Below, one piece after another: positions 26,001 through 35,304 of a stretch of DNA of 64,000 nt; position 1 is the stretch's first letter; every line of letters starts with the position of its first letter. Under the pieces are notes generated by a model. It saw only the letters and a program-made list of their open reading frames with translations, made no database searches and was not told the origin of the DNA. The DNA comes from Saccharomonospora marina XMU15. GTDB taxonomy: Bacteria > Actinomycetota > Actinomycetes > Mycobacteriales > Pseudonocardiaceae. The stretch spans positions 186,001-250,000 of the forward strand of contig NZ_CM001439.1 of the NCBI RefSeq assembly GCF_000244955.1, given 5' to 3'. Both the position numbers and the translations under genes were made by a program.

Positions 26001-26525
26001 TCAGCAGTGCAGGGGTGGGCCGCGCCTGCGGTGGACCCGTCGCAGCAGCACCTCGACCGCGTGGCCGCCCTCGGCGGGACGCACGGTGGCGACGGCGACG
26101 GCGGCCGCCGGTGCCGCATCCGAAAGCCACACCGAAGGCAGCAGCAGCCGTACCGCGGCGATGCCTCTGGCCAGCACCAGTTCGGCGTGCGTGAGCACCA
26201 GTGCCGTGACCAGGGTGGCGACGATGTGGGCGGCCGTCATGGTGAAGCCGCCGCCGGAATGTCCGGAAAGCTCGCTCAGCACCACGTGCGAGGCCAGTTG
26301 CGCGCTGCCGAGCACGAGCAGGATCCCGCGCAATCCCCGGGTGCGCTCCGCGACAGCGGTGGAGACCCAACCGATGAGCGCCGTCAGCAGCACGGTGGTG
26401 GGCAGTTGGGGCAACTGCCCGTCGGCCAGCGTGTGCGCGCTCACGGTCAGTGCGGCCGAGCAGCCCGCGAGCAACCCGCCTCGGACGCGGCGCGCGGGCA
26501 GGGCCGCGCGGAACCGGCTGCTCAC
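26001..26525 (-). CDS. Hypothetical membrane protein of the copper operon
   Basis: 174 aa from GTG at 26525. Four or five hydrophobic helices, with His residues in several (SAHTLADGQLPQLP, ASHVVLSELSGHSGG, ATLVTALVLTHAELVLARG). The C-terminal tail is basic and ends RRRGPPLHC, a His-Cys end. It is 47 bp upstream of ycnI on the same strand, so it is the first gene of the copper operon. Its role is unknown; the intramembrane His pattern fits metal transport or sensing, as an inference. Confidence 0.7.
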   Translation of the reverse strand: MSSRFRAALPARRVRGGLLAGCSAALTVSAHTLADGQLPQLPTTVLLTALIGWVSTAVAERTRGLRGILLVLGSAQLASHVVLSELSGHSGGGFTMTAAHIVATLVTALVLTHAELVLARGIAAVRLLLPSVWLSDAAPAAAVAVATVRPAEGGHAVEVLLRRVHRRRGPPLHC

Positions 26526-26689
26526 GGCACACAGCCTACGCAGCCGGTGAAGGGTAAGGAACGTGTCGCCCGGCACGCCGACAACGACCGGTGAGGAACT
26601 TTCCACCAGGCGATCGGCTCGGGAAGGTCTATGGTGCTCTCCTGACGCCGCCGAGGTGAGGAAGGAGGTCGCGCTCACAGCGCGCCCGT

Positions 26690-28435
26690 ATGTCCGAACA
26701 ACACGACGGAACCGACGCGCCCTCCGCAACGGCGCCGAGCACACCGCAACCGCATTCGAACCCGCCCGAGGCGACCGGTGCGGGCAGGGCGGACACCACA
26801 CCCGGGCACGGCAGCCGACCCTGTCGGTCGACCGGGACCGACCGGGTTGTGTTCGGCGTGGCCGCGGCACTCGCCGTACTCGTGATCGCGTGGGGTGTCG
26901 CTTCTCCCGCCACGCTTGCCTCGTTCGCCGAAAGCCTGCTCAACGACGCGGTGATCCCCTACGGCGGCTGGCTGTTCGTACTGACGGCGAGCGGCTTCGT
27001 GCTGTTCGCACTGCTGCTGGCCGTCAGCAGGTACGGCCGAATCCCGCTGGGCCGTGACGACGAGAAGCCGGAGTTTCGCACTTCGTCCTGGGTGGCGATG
27101 ATGTTCAGCGCCGGGATGGGTATCGGCCTGATGTTCTTCGGCGTCTACGAACCCGTGACACACCTCACCAGCCCGCCGCCCGGCTCCGCGGCACCTGGCT
27201 CGGACGAGGCCGTGCACACGGCCATGGCGACGACGCTGTTCCACTGGACCGTGCATCCCTGGGCCATCTACGCCGTCGTAGGGCTCGCCATCGCCTACAG
27301 CACGTTCCGAAGGCGGCGCGGCCAGCTGATCAGCGCGGTGTTCGAACCGATCATCGGCGCCCGGCGCAGCGACGGCCCGCTCGGCAAGGCGATCGACATC
27401 ATGGCGATCTTCGCGACCCTCTTCGGGTCGGCCGCGTCGCTCGGTCTCGGCGCGTTGCAGGTCGGCGGCGGGCTCGCGGCCGTGGGATGGCTCGACAACC
27501 CGGGCACCGGCCTGCTCGTCGCGATCATCGCGGTGCTGACCGTCGCCTTCGTCGCCTCCGCCGTTTCCGGCGTGGCGAGGGGCATCCAGTGGCTGTCCAA
27601 CATCAACATGGTGCTCGCCGCGCTGCTCGCGGTGTTCGTACTGGTGGTCGGCCCCACCGTGCTGATCCTCAACCTCGTTCCCAGCGCCATCGGCGACTAC
27701 TTCCGCGAGTTCGCCGAGATGTCGGGCCGCACCGGGGTCACCGGCGGCGAGGAGATGCGGGAGTGGCTGGCCGGCTGGACGGTCTTCTACTGGGCCTGGT
27801 GGATCTCCTGGACACCGTTCGTCGGCATGTTCATCGCGCGTATCTCGCGGGGACGCACCATCCGGCAGTTCATCTTCGGTGTGATCGCGGTGCCGAGCGT
27901 GGTCAGCCTCGGCTGGTTCGCCATCTTCGGCGGTGCCGCCATCGACCGGCAGCGATCGGGCATCGACATCGCGGGCGCGGGTGGTTCGGAGGCGGCGACC
28001 TTCACACTGCTGGAGACCTTTCCGCTGTTCCTGCCGATCGCGGTGATCGTCATGCTGCTGGTGTCGATCTTCTTCGTCTCCGGTGCCGATGCCGCATCGG
28101 TGGTGATGGGCACGCTGTCGCAGCGAGGTTCGGTGGAACCGGGCCGAGGCGTCGTCGTGTTCTGGGGCGTGCTGATGGGCGCGGTCGCCGCGGTGATGCT
28201 GCTCGTCGGTGGCGGGAACGCGCTCACCGGCCTGCAGAACCTGACGATCCTTGTCGCGGTGCCGTTCGTGGCGGCCATGATCGCGTTGTGCGTGTCGCTG
28301 TGGCGCGATCTGCGGCACGATCCACTGATGATCCGGGAGGACGAGATGATGCGCTCGCTTGCGGAGATCCACGCCGAACGGGCCGGTGAAGCACCTCCAC
28401 CGCGTCGCAGGAGTGTGCGGGGTCGCGCCAGGTGA
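26690..28435 (+). CDS. BCCT-family betaine/carnitine/choline transporter
   Basis: 581 aa secondary transporter, 12 membrane helices. It has the glycine stretch MFSAGMGIGLMFFGVYEP and the tryptophan-rich segment TVFYWAWWISWTPFVGMFIARISRGRT that define the family, plus a hydrophilic N-terminus (about 50 aa) and a C-terminal Arg-rich tail like osmosensing BetP types. The ATG at 26690 is the first possible start after an in-frame stop at 26657; the nearest good ribosome site (AAGGAGG) is 20 bp away, which is oddly far. The stop overlaps the GTG of the next ABC permease. Confidence 0.9.
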   Translation: MSEQHDGTDAPSATAPSTPQPHSNPPEATGAGRADTTPGHGSRPCRSTGTDRVVFGVAAALAVLVIAWGVASPATLASFAESLLNDAVIPYGGWLFVLTASGFVLFALLLAVSRYGRIPLGRDDEKPEFRTSSWVAMMFSAGMGIGLMFFGVYEPVTHLTSPPPGSAAPGSDEAVHTAMATTLFHWTVHPWAIYAVVGLAIAYSTFRRRRGQLISAVFEPIIGARRSDGPLGKAIDIMAIFATLFGSAASLGLGALQVGGGLAAVGWLDNPGTGLLVAIIAVLTVAFVASAVSGVARGIQWLSNINMVLAALLAVFVLVVGPTVLILNLVPSAIGDYFREFAEMSGRTGVTGGEEMREWLAGWTVFYWAWWISWTPFVGMFIARISRGRTIRQFIFGVIAVPSVVSLGWFAIFGGAAIDRQRSGIDIAGAGGSEAATFTLLETFPLFLPIAVIVMLLVSIFFVSGADAASVVMGTLSQRGSVEPGRGVVVFWGVLMGAVAAVMLLVGGGNALTGLQNLTILVAVPFVAAMIALCVSLWRDLRHDPLMIREDEMMRSLAEIHAERAGEAPPPRRRSVRGRAR

Positions 28436-29079
28436 ACCTTCTCGAATACGTCGCCGACCGCTGGGATCGGCTGTCGTTGCAGGCGTGGCTGCACGTGAGC
28501 GAGGTGGTGCAGTCCACCGTCATCGCCACGGTTATCGGCGTGCTGATCGGCGTGGCCGTCTACCGAAGCCCCGTCGGCTCCGCGGTCGCGACCGCGCTGG
28601 CAAGCACGATCCTCACCATCCCCTCGTTCGCGTTGCTCGGCCTGCTCATCCCCGTGGTGGGGCTGGGCGCGACGCCGACGGTGATCGCGCTGGTGCTGTA
28701 CGCACTGCTGCCGATCACCCGCAACACCATCGTCGGCCTAGCCGGGGTCGACCCCGCCGTCACCGACGCCGCGCGGGGTATCGGAATGAGCCGCTTCGGC
28801 GTGCTCACCAAGGTAGAACTGCGGTTGGCGTGGCCCGCGATCCTGGCTGGGATGCGGGTGGCGACCCAGTTGCTGATGGGCATCGCCGTGATCGCCGCCT
28901 ATGCGAAGGGCCCCGGGCTCGGCAGCGAGGTGTTCTCCGGCCTCACAAGGGCGGGCAGCGCGAACGCGACCAACCAGGCGCTCGCCGGAACGATCGGCGT
29001 GGTGATCCTGGCCCTGTTGTTGGAGGGCGGCTACTTCATCATCGCCCGACTCACCGTCTCGAGGGGTATCCGTGGCTGA
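28432..29079 (+). CDS. Osmoprotectant ABC transporter permease
   Basis: 215 aa, five to six membrane helices, with the inner-membrane EAA-type loop GIGMSRFGVLTKVELRLAWPAILAGMR. It belongs to the OpuCB/ProW-like class. GTG start overlapping the BCCT stop (GTGA). Second permease of the same importer is at 30232. Confidence 0.92.
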   Translation: MNLLEYVADRWDRLSLQAWLHVSEVVQSTVIATVIGVLIGVAVYRSPVGSAVATALASTILTIPSFALLGLLIPVVGLGATPTVIALVLYALLPITRNTIVGLAGVDPAVTDAARGIGMSRFGVLTKVELRLAWPAILAGMRVATQLLMGIAVIAAYAKGPGLGSEVFSGLTRAGSANATNQALAGTIGVVILALLLEGGYFIIARLTVSRGIRG

Positions 29080-30235
29080 CGACGTAAGCGGTGTCGAGAT
29101 CCAGTTGGACAAGGTCACCAAGCGCTACCCGGGCAGCAGGGAGCCCGCGGTGAAGGACTTCACCATGACCATCGCGGCCGGCAAGATCGTCATCTTGGTC
29201 GGGCCGTCCGGTTGCGGCAAGACCACCACGATGCGGATGATCAACCGGTTGATCGAGCCGACTTCGGGACGCATCACGATCGGCGGGGAGGACGCGCTCG
29301 AACTCGACCCGGACAAGCTGCGCCGCAAGATCGGCTACGCGATCCAGCAGGCGGGGTTGTTCCCGCACTTCACCGTGGCGCAGAACATCGGTGTCGTTCC
29401 CGGACTGCTGCGGTGGGACTCCGGCCGCATCCGAAACCGGGTCGACGAGCTGCTGGATCTGGTCGGACTCGACCCAGGCCAGTACCGCGATCGCTACCCG
29501 CGCCAGCTTTCCGGGGGCCAGCAACAGCGCGTCGGTGTGGCGCGAGCCCTGGCGGCCGACCCGCCCGTGTTGCTGATGGACGAGCCGTTCGGTGCGGTGG
29601 ACCCGATCACGCGCGGCAACCTGCAGGACGAACTGCTGCGGCTGCAGGACGAGCTTCGCAAGACCATCGTCTTCGTCACTCATGACTTCGACGAGGCCGT
29701 CAAGCTCGGCGACAAGATCGCCGTGCTCGGTGACGCCTCGACCATCCAGCAGTACGACACCCCTGAGGCGATCCTGGCCAACCCCGCCAACGACATGGTC
29801 GCGGGTTTCGTCGGCGCGGGCGCCTCGCTCAAGCAGCTCACCCTGCTGCGGGTACGCGACGTCACCTACAGCGACGACGCGCTCGCCGTGGTCGAGGGCG
29901 AGGTGACGCCGCAGGCGCTGCGGCAACGCATGATCGAGGAGGGCAGAACCTACGCGCTGGTGCTCGACGCCAGGCGAAGGCCGCTGCGCTGGGTGCACGT
30001 GCGCGACCTGACCACCGCGCGTTCGCTCACTGCCGTCGGCAGGCCGGTGGGCGACCCGGTGAGCACCCGGTCGACGCTGCAGGACGCGCTCGAGGCGATC
30101 CTCGCCGAGGGCGGCAACGCCGTGGTCACCGGAGCCAGAGGCGAGTACGTCGGCACGATCGACATCACCACCGTCACCGACACCGTGCGGCAACTGCGTG
30201 AGGAACACCTCGACTCCGAAGGCGCCGCGTCGTGA
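29072..30235 (+). CDS. Osmoprotectant ABC transporter ATP-binding protein with CBS region
   Basis: 387 aa ATPase. Walker [11 protein letters not shown]-loop IQQAG, signature [15 protein letters not shown], Walker [13 protein letters not shown] and the switch His in FVTHDFDEA. The C-terminal 130 aa resemble the CBS domains that sense ionic strength in OpuA/ProV ATPases. GTG start, 8-bp overlap with the upstream permease, and the stop overlaps the next permease start. Confidence 0.93.
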   Translation: MADDVSGVEIQLDKVTKRYPGSREPAVKDFTMTIAAGKIVILVGPSGCGKTTTMRMINRLIEPTSGRITIGGEDALELDPDKLRRKIGYAIQQAGLFPHFTVAQNIGVVPGLLRWDSGRIRNRVDELLDLVGLDPGQYRDRYPRQLSGGQQQRVGVARALAADPPVLLMDEPFGAVDPITRGNLQDELLRLQDELRKTIVFVTHDFDEAVKLGDKIAVLGDASTIQQYDTPEAILANPANDMVAGFVGAGASLKQLTLLRVRDVTYSDDALAVVEGEVTPQALRQRMIEEGRTYALVLDARRRPLRWVHVRDLTTARSLTAVGRPVGDPVSTRSTLQDALEAILAEGGNAVVTGARGEYVGTIDITTVTDTVRQLREEHLDSEGAAS

Positions 30236-31017
30236 GCGTCACCGAAACGCGGGGGGCGTTGGGGTTCTCGACGGAGTCCGGCTCGCGCCGCACCGAGCGA
30301 CTGCGGTTGCTGGTCCAGCCCGCGGTCGTGGTTCTCGTCGCCGGTGGCGTACTGACCTGGGCCTTCACCCGGACCAACGATGCCATCGAAGCCGAGTCGA
30401 TCAATGCCGACGTGTTGCTGACGAAGACCTGGGAGCATCTGGCGATCACGGCGGTGGTGACCGCGATCGTGGTGGCGCTGGCCGTGCCGCTCGGGATGGT
30501 GCTGACCCGGCGGTGGGCGCGACCGCTGGCGCCGCTGTTCATCGGGATCGCCAACATCGGGCAGGCCGCACCCGCGCTTGGGGTGCTCGTGCTGTTCTTC
30601 CTGTGGAGCGAGTGGGAAGGGTTGTGGGCGGCGGCACTGCCGATCGCCTTCTACTCGCTGCTTCCGGTGCTGCGCAACACGATCGTCGGCATCGACTCGG
30701 TCGATCCGGCGCTGGTGGACGCGGGCAGGGGCATCGGCATGTCGTCGGCGGGGGTGCTGCTGCGCATCGAGGTTCCGCTCGCGGTGCCGATGATCCTCGC
30801 CGGGCTGCGCACCGCTCTCGTGCTCGCCGTGGGCACGGCGACCCTGGCGTTCTTCGTCAACGGCGGCGGGCTGGGCGAGCTGATCGACACCGGGTACAAA
30901 CTCAACCGCGTGCCCGTCCTCGTCGTCGGCGCCGTGCTCGCCGTCGGGCTCGCGCTGATCGTGGACTGGCTGGGCGCGGTACTGGAGGAGTTCCTCGGAC
31001 CGAAGGGGCTGTCATGA
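30232..31017 (+). CDS. Osmoprotectant ABC transporter permease (second)
   Basis: 261 aa, with an extra N-terminal helix and six or so membrane spans. EAA-like loop GIGMSSAGVLLRIEVPLAVPMILAGLR. GTG start overlaps the ATPase stop by 4 bp, and the stop overlaps the ATG of the binding protein. The two different permeases imply a heterodimeric channel. Confidence 0.92.
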   Translation: MSVTETRGALGFSTESGSRRTERLRLLVQPAVVVLVAGGVLTWAFTRTNDAIEAESINADVLLTKTWEHLAITAVVTAIVVALAVPLGMVLTRRWARPLAPLFIGIANIGQAAPALGVLVLFFLWSEWEGLWAAALPIAFYSLLPVLRNTIVGIDSVDPALVDAGRGIGMSSAGVLLRIEVPLAVPMILAGLRTALVLAVGTATLAFFVNGGGLGELIDTGYKLNRVPVLVVGAVLAVGLALIVDWLGAVLEEFLGPKGLS

Positions 31018-31988
31018 AGCGCGCGGCGAGCGCACTCGCCGGGACCGTACTACTGCTGGCCACCAGCGCATGCGGCCTCGACGTCAACGCCGCGCTGCCG
31101 TTCTCGGTCGGTCCCGGTTCCATCAAACCGGTGCCGCGGTTGCAGGGCGTCGAGGTGACGGTGGGCTCCAAGGACTTCACCGAGCAGGTCATTCTCGGCT
31201 ACATCGCAGAGTTGGCGCTGGAGGCCGCCGGTGCCGACGCCATCGACCTGACCAACATCCACGGCTCCAACAGCGCCCGCTACGCGCTGGTGGACGGCCA
31301 GATCGACCTGCAGTGGGAGTACACCGGCACCGGCTGGCTCTCCTACCTCGGTTACGACGAGCCGGTGCCGACCGAGCGCGGGCAGTACGAGGCGGTCCGC
31401 GAGGCCGACCTTGAGCGCAACGGGATCGTGTGGCTGCCGTACTCGCGGGTGAACAACACCTACGCCTTCGCCGCCACCGAGGAGTTCGCACGCGAACACG
31501 ACCTGCGCACCACCACGGACATGACCGAGTTCCTGAAGCAGCACCCCGAGCAGGCCGTGTTCTGCGTGGAGACCGAGTTCGCCAGCAGGCCGGACGGGAT
31601 GCCAGGGGTACGTCAGACCTACGGCTTCCCCGTCACCACCACCAAGACGTTCGGCACCGGGGCCATCTACGCCGCGATCGACAACGGGACCTGCAACTTC
31701 GGTGAGGTGTTCACCACCGACGGCCGCATCGCCGGGTTGAACCTGCGGGTGCTCGCCGACGACAAGCGGTTCTTCCCGCAGTACAACGCCTCGGTCACGC
31801 TGCGCGCGCAGTTCCTCGCCGAGCATCCGGGCATCGCCGACGTGCTGGCGCCGGTGTCGGCGGCGCTGAACAACGAGGAGATCATCGAACTGAACAAGCA
31901 GGTCGACGTCGACGGCAGGGACCCGGCGAAGGTGGCAAGGGACTGGATGGTGGGCAAGGGCTTCATCACCACCTCCGGCACCGGCTGA
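31014..31988 (+). CDS. Osmoprotectant-binding lipoprotein of the ABC importer
   Basis: 324 aa. Lipoprotein signal with lipobox LLATSAC, then an OpuAC/ProX-type binding domain: VTVGSKDFTEQVILGYIAELALE, WEYTGTGWLSYLGY and FGTGAIYAAIDNGTCNFGEVF. The aromatic residues (Trp, Tyr) typical of a quaternary-ammonium cage occur in the WEYTGTGW segment. Likely substrate: glycine betaine, choline or proline betaine. Last gene of the operon. Confidence 0.92.
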   Translation: MKRAASALAGTVLLLATSACGLDVNAALPFSVGPGSIKPVPRLQGVEVTVGSKDFTEQVILGYIAELALEAAGADAIDLTNIHGSNSARYALVDGQIDLQWEYTGTGWLSYLGYDEPVPTERGQYEAVREADLERNGIVWLPYSRVNNTYAFAATEEFAREHDLRTTTDMTEFLKQHPEQAVFCVETEFASRPDGMPGVRQTYGFPVTTTKTFGTGAIYAAIDNGTCNFGEVFTTDGRIAGLNLRVLADDKRFFPQYNASVTLRAQFLAEHPGIADVLAPVSAALNNEEIIELNKQVDVDGRDPAKVARDWMVGKGFITTSGTG

Positions 31989-32019
31989 GCACGCAGGGGC
32001 ACGGCCAGCGGTGGCCCGC

Positions 32020-32493
32020 TCAGACGCCGAGGCGACGCAGCAGCTGCTCCTCGATCCGCTCCAACTCCGAGGCGACCGCCTTGTGGGCGGCCCTCCTCCT
32101 GGCCGCGGGCATCCGCTCCGCTGCCCGCACGGAGACCGCGAGCTGTTCGAGGGTCCCGCTGGAGCGCTCGGCGAACGCGAGATCGTCGTCACCGGCTTCG
32201 GGTGACTGCCGCAGCGCCTTCAGCCCGTCGGCGGCGCCCGCGATGCGGGCCAGCAGCGCACCGCCCCTGCCGGAGAACTCCGGCAGCCGCTCGACCGCGA
32301 CCCCCATCCGTCGTGCCTGGTAGCGGTCGTAGGCCTCCCTCGCGGCGCCCGCTGCCCTCAGCGCGGCAGGCGCGAGCACCGGCACGGCGGCGGGCAGCAC
32401 GACCTTGGCGACGCGCACCGCGTTGCGGGCCTTCTTCGGTGTGAGCCCCGGCTCCTGCTCGGCCTTGCCCGACCGGTGTGACCTGCGCCCCAT
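32020..32493 (-). CDS. Hypothetical protein, DUF6474-like
   Basis: 157 aa. The ATG at 32493 follows GGAGG by 9 bp. N-terminus: MGRRSHRSGKAEQEPGLTP, then a helix with a short hydrophobic stretch (VLPAAVPVLAPAALRAAGA), YDRYQARRMGV and a long Ala/Glu/Arg coiled-coil-like C-terminal half. It resembles small actinobacterial proteins grouped as DUF6474, from memory rather than a search. Function unknown. Divergent from the nuclease gene. Confidence 0.72.
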   Translation of the reverse strand: MGRRSHRSGKAEQEPGLTPKKARNAVRVAKVVLPAAVPVLAPAALRAAGAAREAYDRYQARRMGVAVERLPEFSGRGGALLARIAGAADGLKALRQSPEAGDDDLAFAERSSGTLEQLAVSVRAAERMPAARRRAAHKAVASELERIEEQLLRRLGV

Positions 32494-32598
32494 CGCGACC
32501 GCCCTCCTCACGCTGCGTGTGACTGCCGTCAACTTACTGGGCGCCACCGAAGCGGGCACATCGGCAACGTGTCGGTGCTTTCTCATACAGTGAATGCC

Positions 32599-34236
32599 AT
32601 GGCCATTGAGGTGTTGCTCGACGCGGGAGTCGTCACGTGCTGCCGCAGGCGAGTGCACCTCGATCACGACCCGACCATGCGCGACGCGCGGCTCGCGCCG
32701 CCCGACCCGGCCGCTGAGCAGCGCATCGCCGACGCGTGGGCACATCGTGGGCAGATCGCGCAACGGCTGCGGGAAAGCACGCGTGGCAGTTGGGCGGTAG
32801 TGCCGAGGGAGCTTGCACACAGCGAACGCGTCGAACTGACTCTGTCCGCGCTGCGGGAGGGTGTGGCCTACCTGTGGGGTGGGCTGTTGCCTCCTGACCA
32901 CGCCGGAGGCAGGCGGGGTGGCGCCGAACTGCTGGTGCGCACACCGCACGGCTACGTGCCGGTGCTGGTGGTGCGCCACCGCATCACCGACCCCGGCGAG
33001 GGCGCGCGCACGGCCGAACTGCCGGACCTCGACCCGGAGCGCGCCGCGGTCGACCCCCAACGCAAGGTGCGTTCCCAGCCGCGTGACCAGCTCCGGCTGG
33101 CGCACGTTCGGCGGCTGCTGGAGGCGGCGGGTGCGGCCGAGCCGCACCGGGCCATCGGCGGTGTCATCGGGCTCGATGCCGACGTGGTGCTGTGGCACGA
33201 CCTCGACGCCGCCACCTGGCCGGGCGGGCGCACGGCGCTGACCGAGTACGACGAGCGCTTCACCGACCGTCTCGCCGTGGCACGGGCGGCCGCGACCAGG
33301 CAGGAGTCGCTCGCCGAGCCGTCACGGGTGCTGGAGTGCAGGCGCTGCCAGTGGTGGCCGGTGTGCGAATCGCAGCTCACCCAAAGCCGTGACGTCAGTC
33401 TCGTCGTTCGCGGCGAGGACGCGGTCGAGTTGCGCAACGCGGGCGTCTCCACGGTGGACAAGCTGGCGGCGCTGAACCCGGCGGAGGAGTCGCCTATCCA
33501 GTGGACCGGGACGACGTTCACCGACGCGGTCGCGCTGGCGCGCGCGTGGCTGGCCGACCTCACCGTCGTGCGCAAGGTCAGCGAGGTGACCGTGCCGAGG
33601 GCCGACGTCGAGGTCGACATCGACATGGAGAGCTTCGGCGACTCCGGTGCCTACCTGTGGGGTTGCCTGCTCAGCGGCGCCGACATCGGTGTGCGGCCCG
33701 GCTACCGCGCCTTCGCCACCTGGGACCCGTTGCCGACACCGGACGAGGGGCGCTCGTTCGCCCGGTTCTGGGCGTGGCTTTCCGACGTGCGGGCCAGGAC
33801 AGCGGCCGCAGGACTGACGTTTCGGGCGTACTGCTACAACGCGCTCGCCGAGAACCGCTGGCTGTTCTCCTCCATCGAGCGGTTCGGCGACATGGACGGC
33901 GTTCCCACGCGGGAGGAGATGCGCGAGTTCGTGGAGTCCGACGAGTGGGTCGATCTCTTTCGCAGCGTCACCGACCAGTTCCTGTGCTCGCACGGCAAGG
34001 GCCTGAAGGTGGTCGCGCCCGTCGCGGGTTTTCGGTGGCGCGACCCGGAGGCCAGCGGGGAGGCGTCGATGCGGTGGTACCGCGACGCGGTCGGCATGGA
34101 CGGTGCCGAACCGGACCTCGGCCAGCGGGAGCGGTTACTGCGCTACAACGAGGACGACGTGCTGGCCACCCGAGCGCTCAGGGAGTGGATCAGCGACGAA
34201 GCCGGGCACGCCGTGCCGTACATGGGAGAGCTGTAG
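32599..34236 (+). CDS. TM0106-family RecB-like nuclease with C-terminal RNase H-like domain
   Basis: 545 aa from ATG at 32599 (GTG at 32590 is an alternative). The first half carries the RecB-like region and a Cys cluster, CRRCQWWPVCESQ, that in such nucleases binds an Fe-S cluster. The C-terminal half is a 3'-5' exonuclease-type domain with the D-x-E of the DEDD motif (VDIDMESFGDSGAYLWG), then RAYCYNALAENRWLF and a late YNEDDVLATRAL. Expected role: DNA end processing or repair. It is monocistronic and divergent from the small hypothetical. Confidence 0.85.
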   Translation: MAIEVLLDAGVVTCCRRRVHLDHDPTMRDARLAPPDPAAEQRIADAWAHRGQIAQRLRESTRGSWAVVPRELAHSERVELTLSALREGVAYLWGGLLPPDHAGGRRGGAELLVRTPHGYVPVLVVRHRITDPGEGARTAELPDLDPERAAVDPQRKVRSQPRDQLRLAHVRRLLEAAGAAEPHRAIGGVIGLDADVVLWHDLDAATWPGGRTALTEYDERFTDRLAVARAAATRQESLAEPSRVLECRRCQWWPVCESQLTQSRDVSLVVRGEDAVELRNAGVSTVDKLAALNPAEESPIQWTGTTFTDAVALARAWLADLTVVRKVSEVTVPRADVEVDIDMESFGDSGAYLWGCLLSGADIGVRPGYRAFATWDPLPTPDEGRSFARFWAWLSDVRARTAAAGLTFRAYCYNALAENRWLFSSIERFGDMDGVPTREEMREFVESDEWVDLFRSVTDQFLCSHGKGLKVVAPVAGFRWRDPEASGEASMRWYRDAVGMDGAEPDLGQRERLLRYNEDDVLATRALREWISDEAGHAVPYMGEL

Positions 34237-34242
34237 CGGCGG

Positions 34243-35304
34243 TCAGGACCGGTTCGGTCGACCGAGCCTGGTCTGCTCGGGCTCGGTCGGTTCGAGCCAG
34301 ACGAACTCCGATGCGGGTCCCGCCAGCGTCGCCACCATGTCGTCGCGAAGCCTCGGCAACTGCCCGGCCACGGCGGGTGGAAGTCGAAGCGCGGTGGCGG
34401 CGACGGAGGTCTCGTTGGGGGTGAGCCGCTGCGCGATCACCAGGTCCGCCTGGGCCAGCACGGTGCCGTGGGGTGGGACCAACTGGCGCAGCACGGTGAG
34501 CTGTGTTCGCCATGGCGCAGGCTGCTCGGCCGCGGGCGGGTGCGGTGCGTCGTGCAACCGCAGCACCGGCCTGCCTGCCGAGGCCGTGACGTCGGCTGCC
34601 ATGTCGGCGGCGAGCACGACGACCCGGTCGGCGCGGCCCGTGGCCGCTCGCCCGAGGTCGGCCCAACCGTCGGGCTCGACGGATGACACCACCACCCGAG
34701 CGCCCAGCCGCAGCGCGCGGAACGCGACCAGCTTCGCCAGCCACACCCCACCGATGAGGCAGGCCGTTCTCGGTGAAGGTTGGAACAGGCTCAGCGCCAC
34801 CGGAAGTCCTGACTGGTTGCGGCCCAACCGGAATCCGAACGAGGCACCGGTGAGCTGCAACTGGTCCAACGCGTGGTCCGGGGCGTAGTGGGTGCCGATC
34901 CGCAGTCGCGGGATCGCCCGGTGCTTGCGGACTCGCCAGTCGCGATGGCCGCGATCGGAGGTCGGTGGGCTCTGGGCAGGGCCTGCGCCGCCGGGCGCGG
35001 TGGGTGGAGCGCCTGCCGGGGCGGCTACCGCCAGCGCCTGTGGCCGTACCACCTCGGCGGTCGTCGCCGAGGCGTAGCCGTATCCCGCTTCCGTGCCTGC
35101 CGCGGGCTGCGTGTCCGGCGCGGCCTGCTGCTGCGTCGCCGGTGGTTGTGGCGCGCCGAGCACGGCAGGCTGCGCAGGTGGGGGAGCAGGCGGTTGCGGC
35201 TGCTGCGGCGGCGAGGGCGGGTGTGCGGCGGCCGCGCCCTGCTGCTGCGGCGGCGGTGGTGGTGGGGCGGGATAGGGCTGCGCACGCTGTTGCTGCCAGT
35301 TCAC
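34243..35304 (-). CDS. ESX-locus accessory protein with Pro/Gln-rich N-terminus
   Basis: 353 aa, not recognised. GTG overlaps the eccE stop by 4 bp. The first 150 residues are Pro/Gln/Ala-rich and probably disordered. The C-terminal 200 aa look like a P-loop-NTPase-derived fold: SPRTACLIGGVWLAKLVAFRAL resembles a decayed phosphate-binding strand, GARVVVSSVEPDG follows, then DLVIAQRLTPNETSVAA. The Walker Lys is not in canonical position, so ATP hydrolysis is doubtful. Coupling to eccE argues for a role in the type VII machine. Confidence 0.72.
   Translation of the reverse strand: MNWQQQRAQPYPAPPPPPPQQQGAAAAHPPSPPQQPQPPAPPPAQPAVLGAPQPPATQQQAAPDTQPAAGTEAGYGYASATTAEVVRPQALAVAAPAGAPPTAPGGAGPAQSPPTSDRGHRDWRVRKHRAIPRLRIGTHYAPDHALDQLQLTGASFGFRLGRNQSGLPVALSLFQPSPRTACLIGGVWLAKLVAFRALRLGARVVVSSVEPDGWADLGRAATGRADRVVVLAADMAADVTASAGRPVLRLHDAPHPPAAEQPAPWRTQLTVLRQLVPPHGTVLAQADLVIAQRLTPNETSVAATALRLPPAVAGQLPRLRDDMVATLAGPASEFVWLEPTEPEQTRLGRPNRS

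Noticed and set aside
26675-28372. 565-codon minus frame opposite the BCCT gene
   Set aside because: His/Asp/Glu/Arg-rich antisense shadow typical of high-GC coding DNA; the plus strand has clear transporter motifs.
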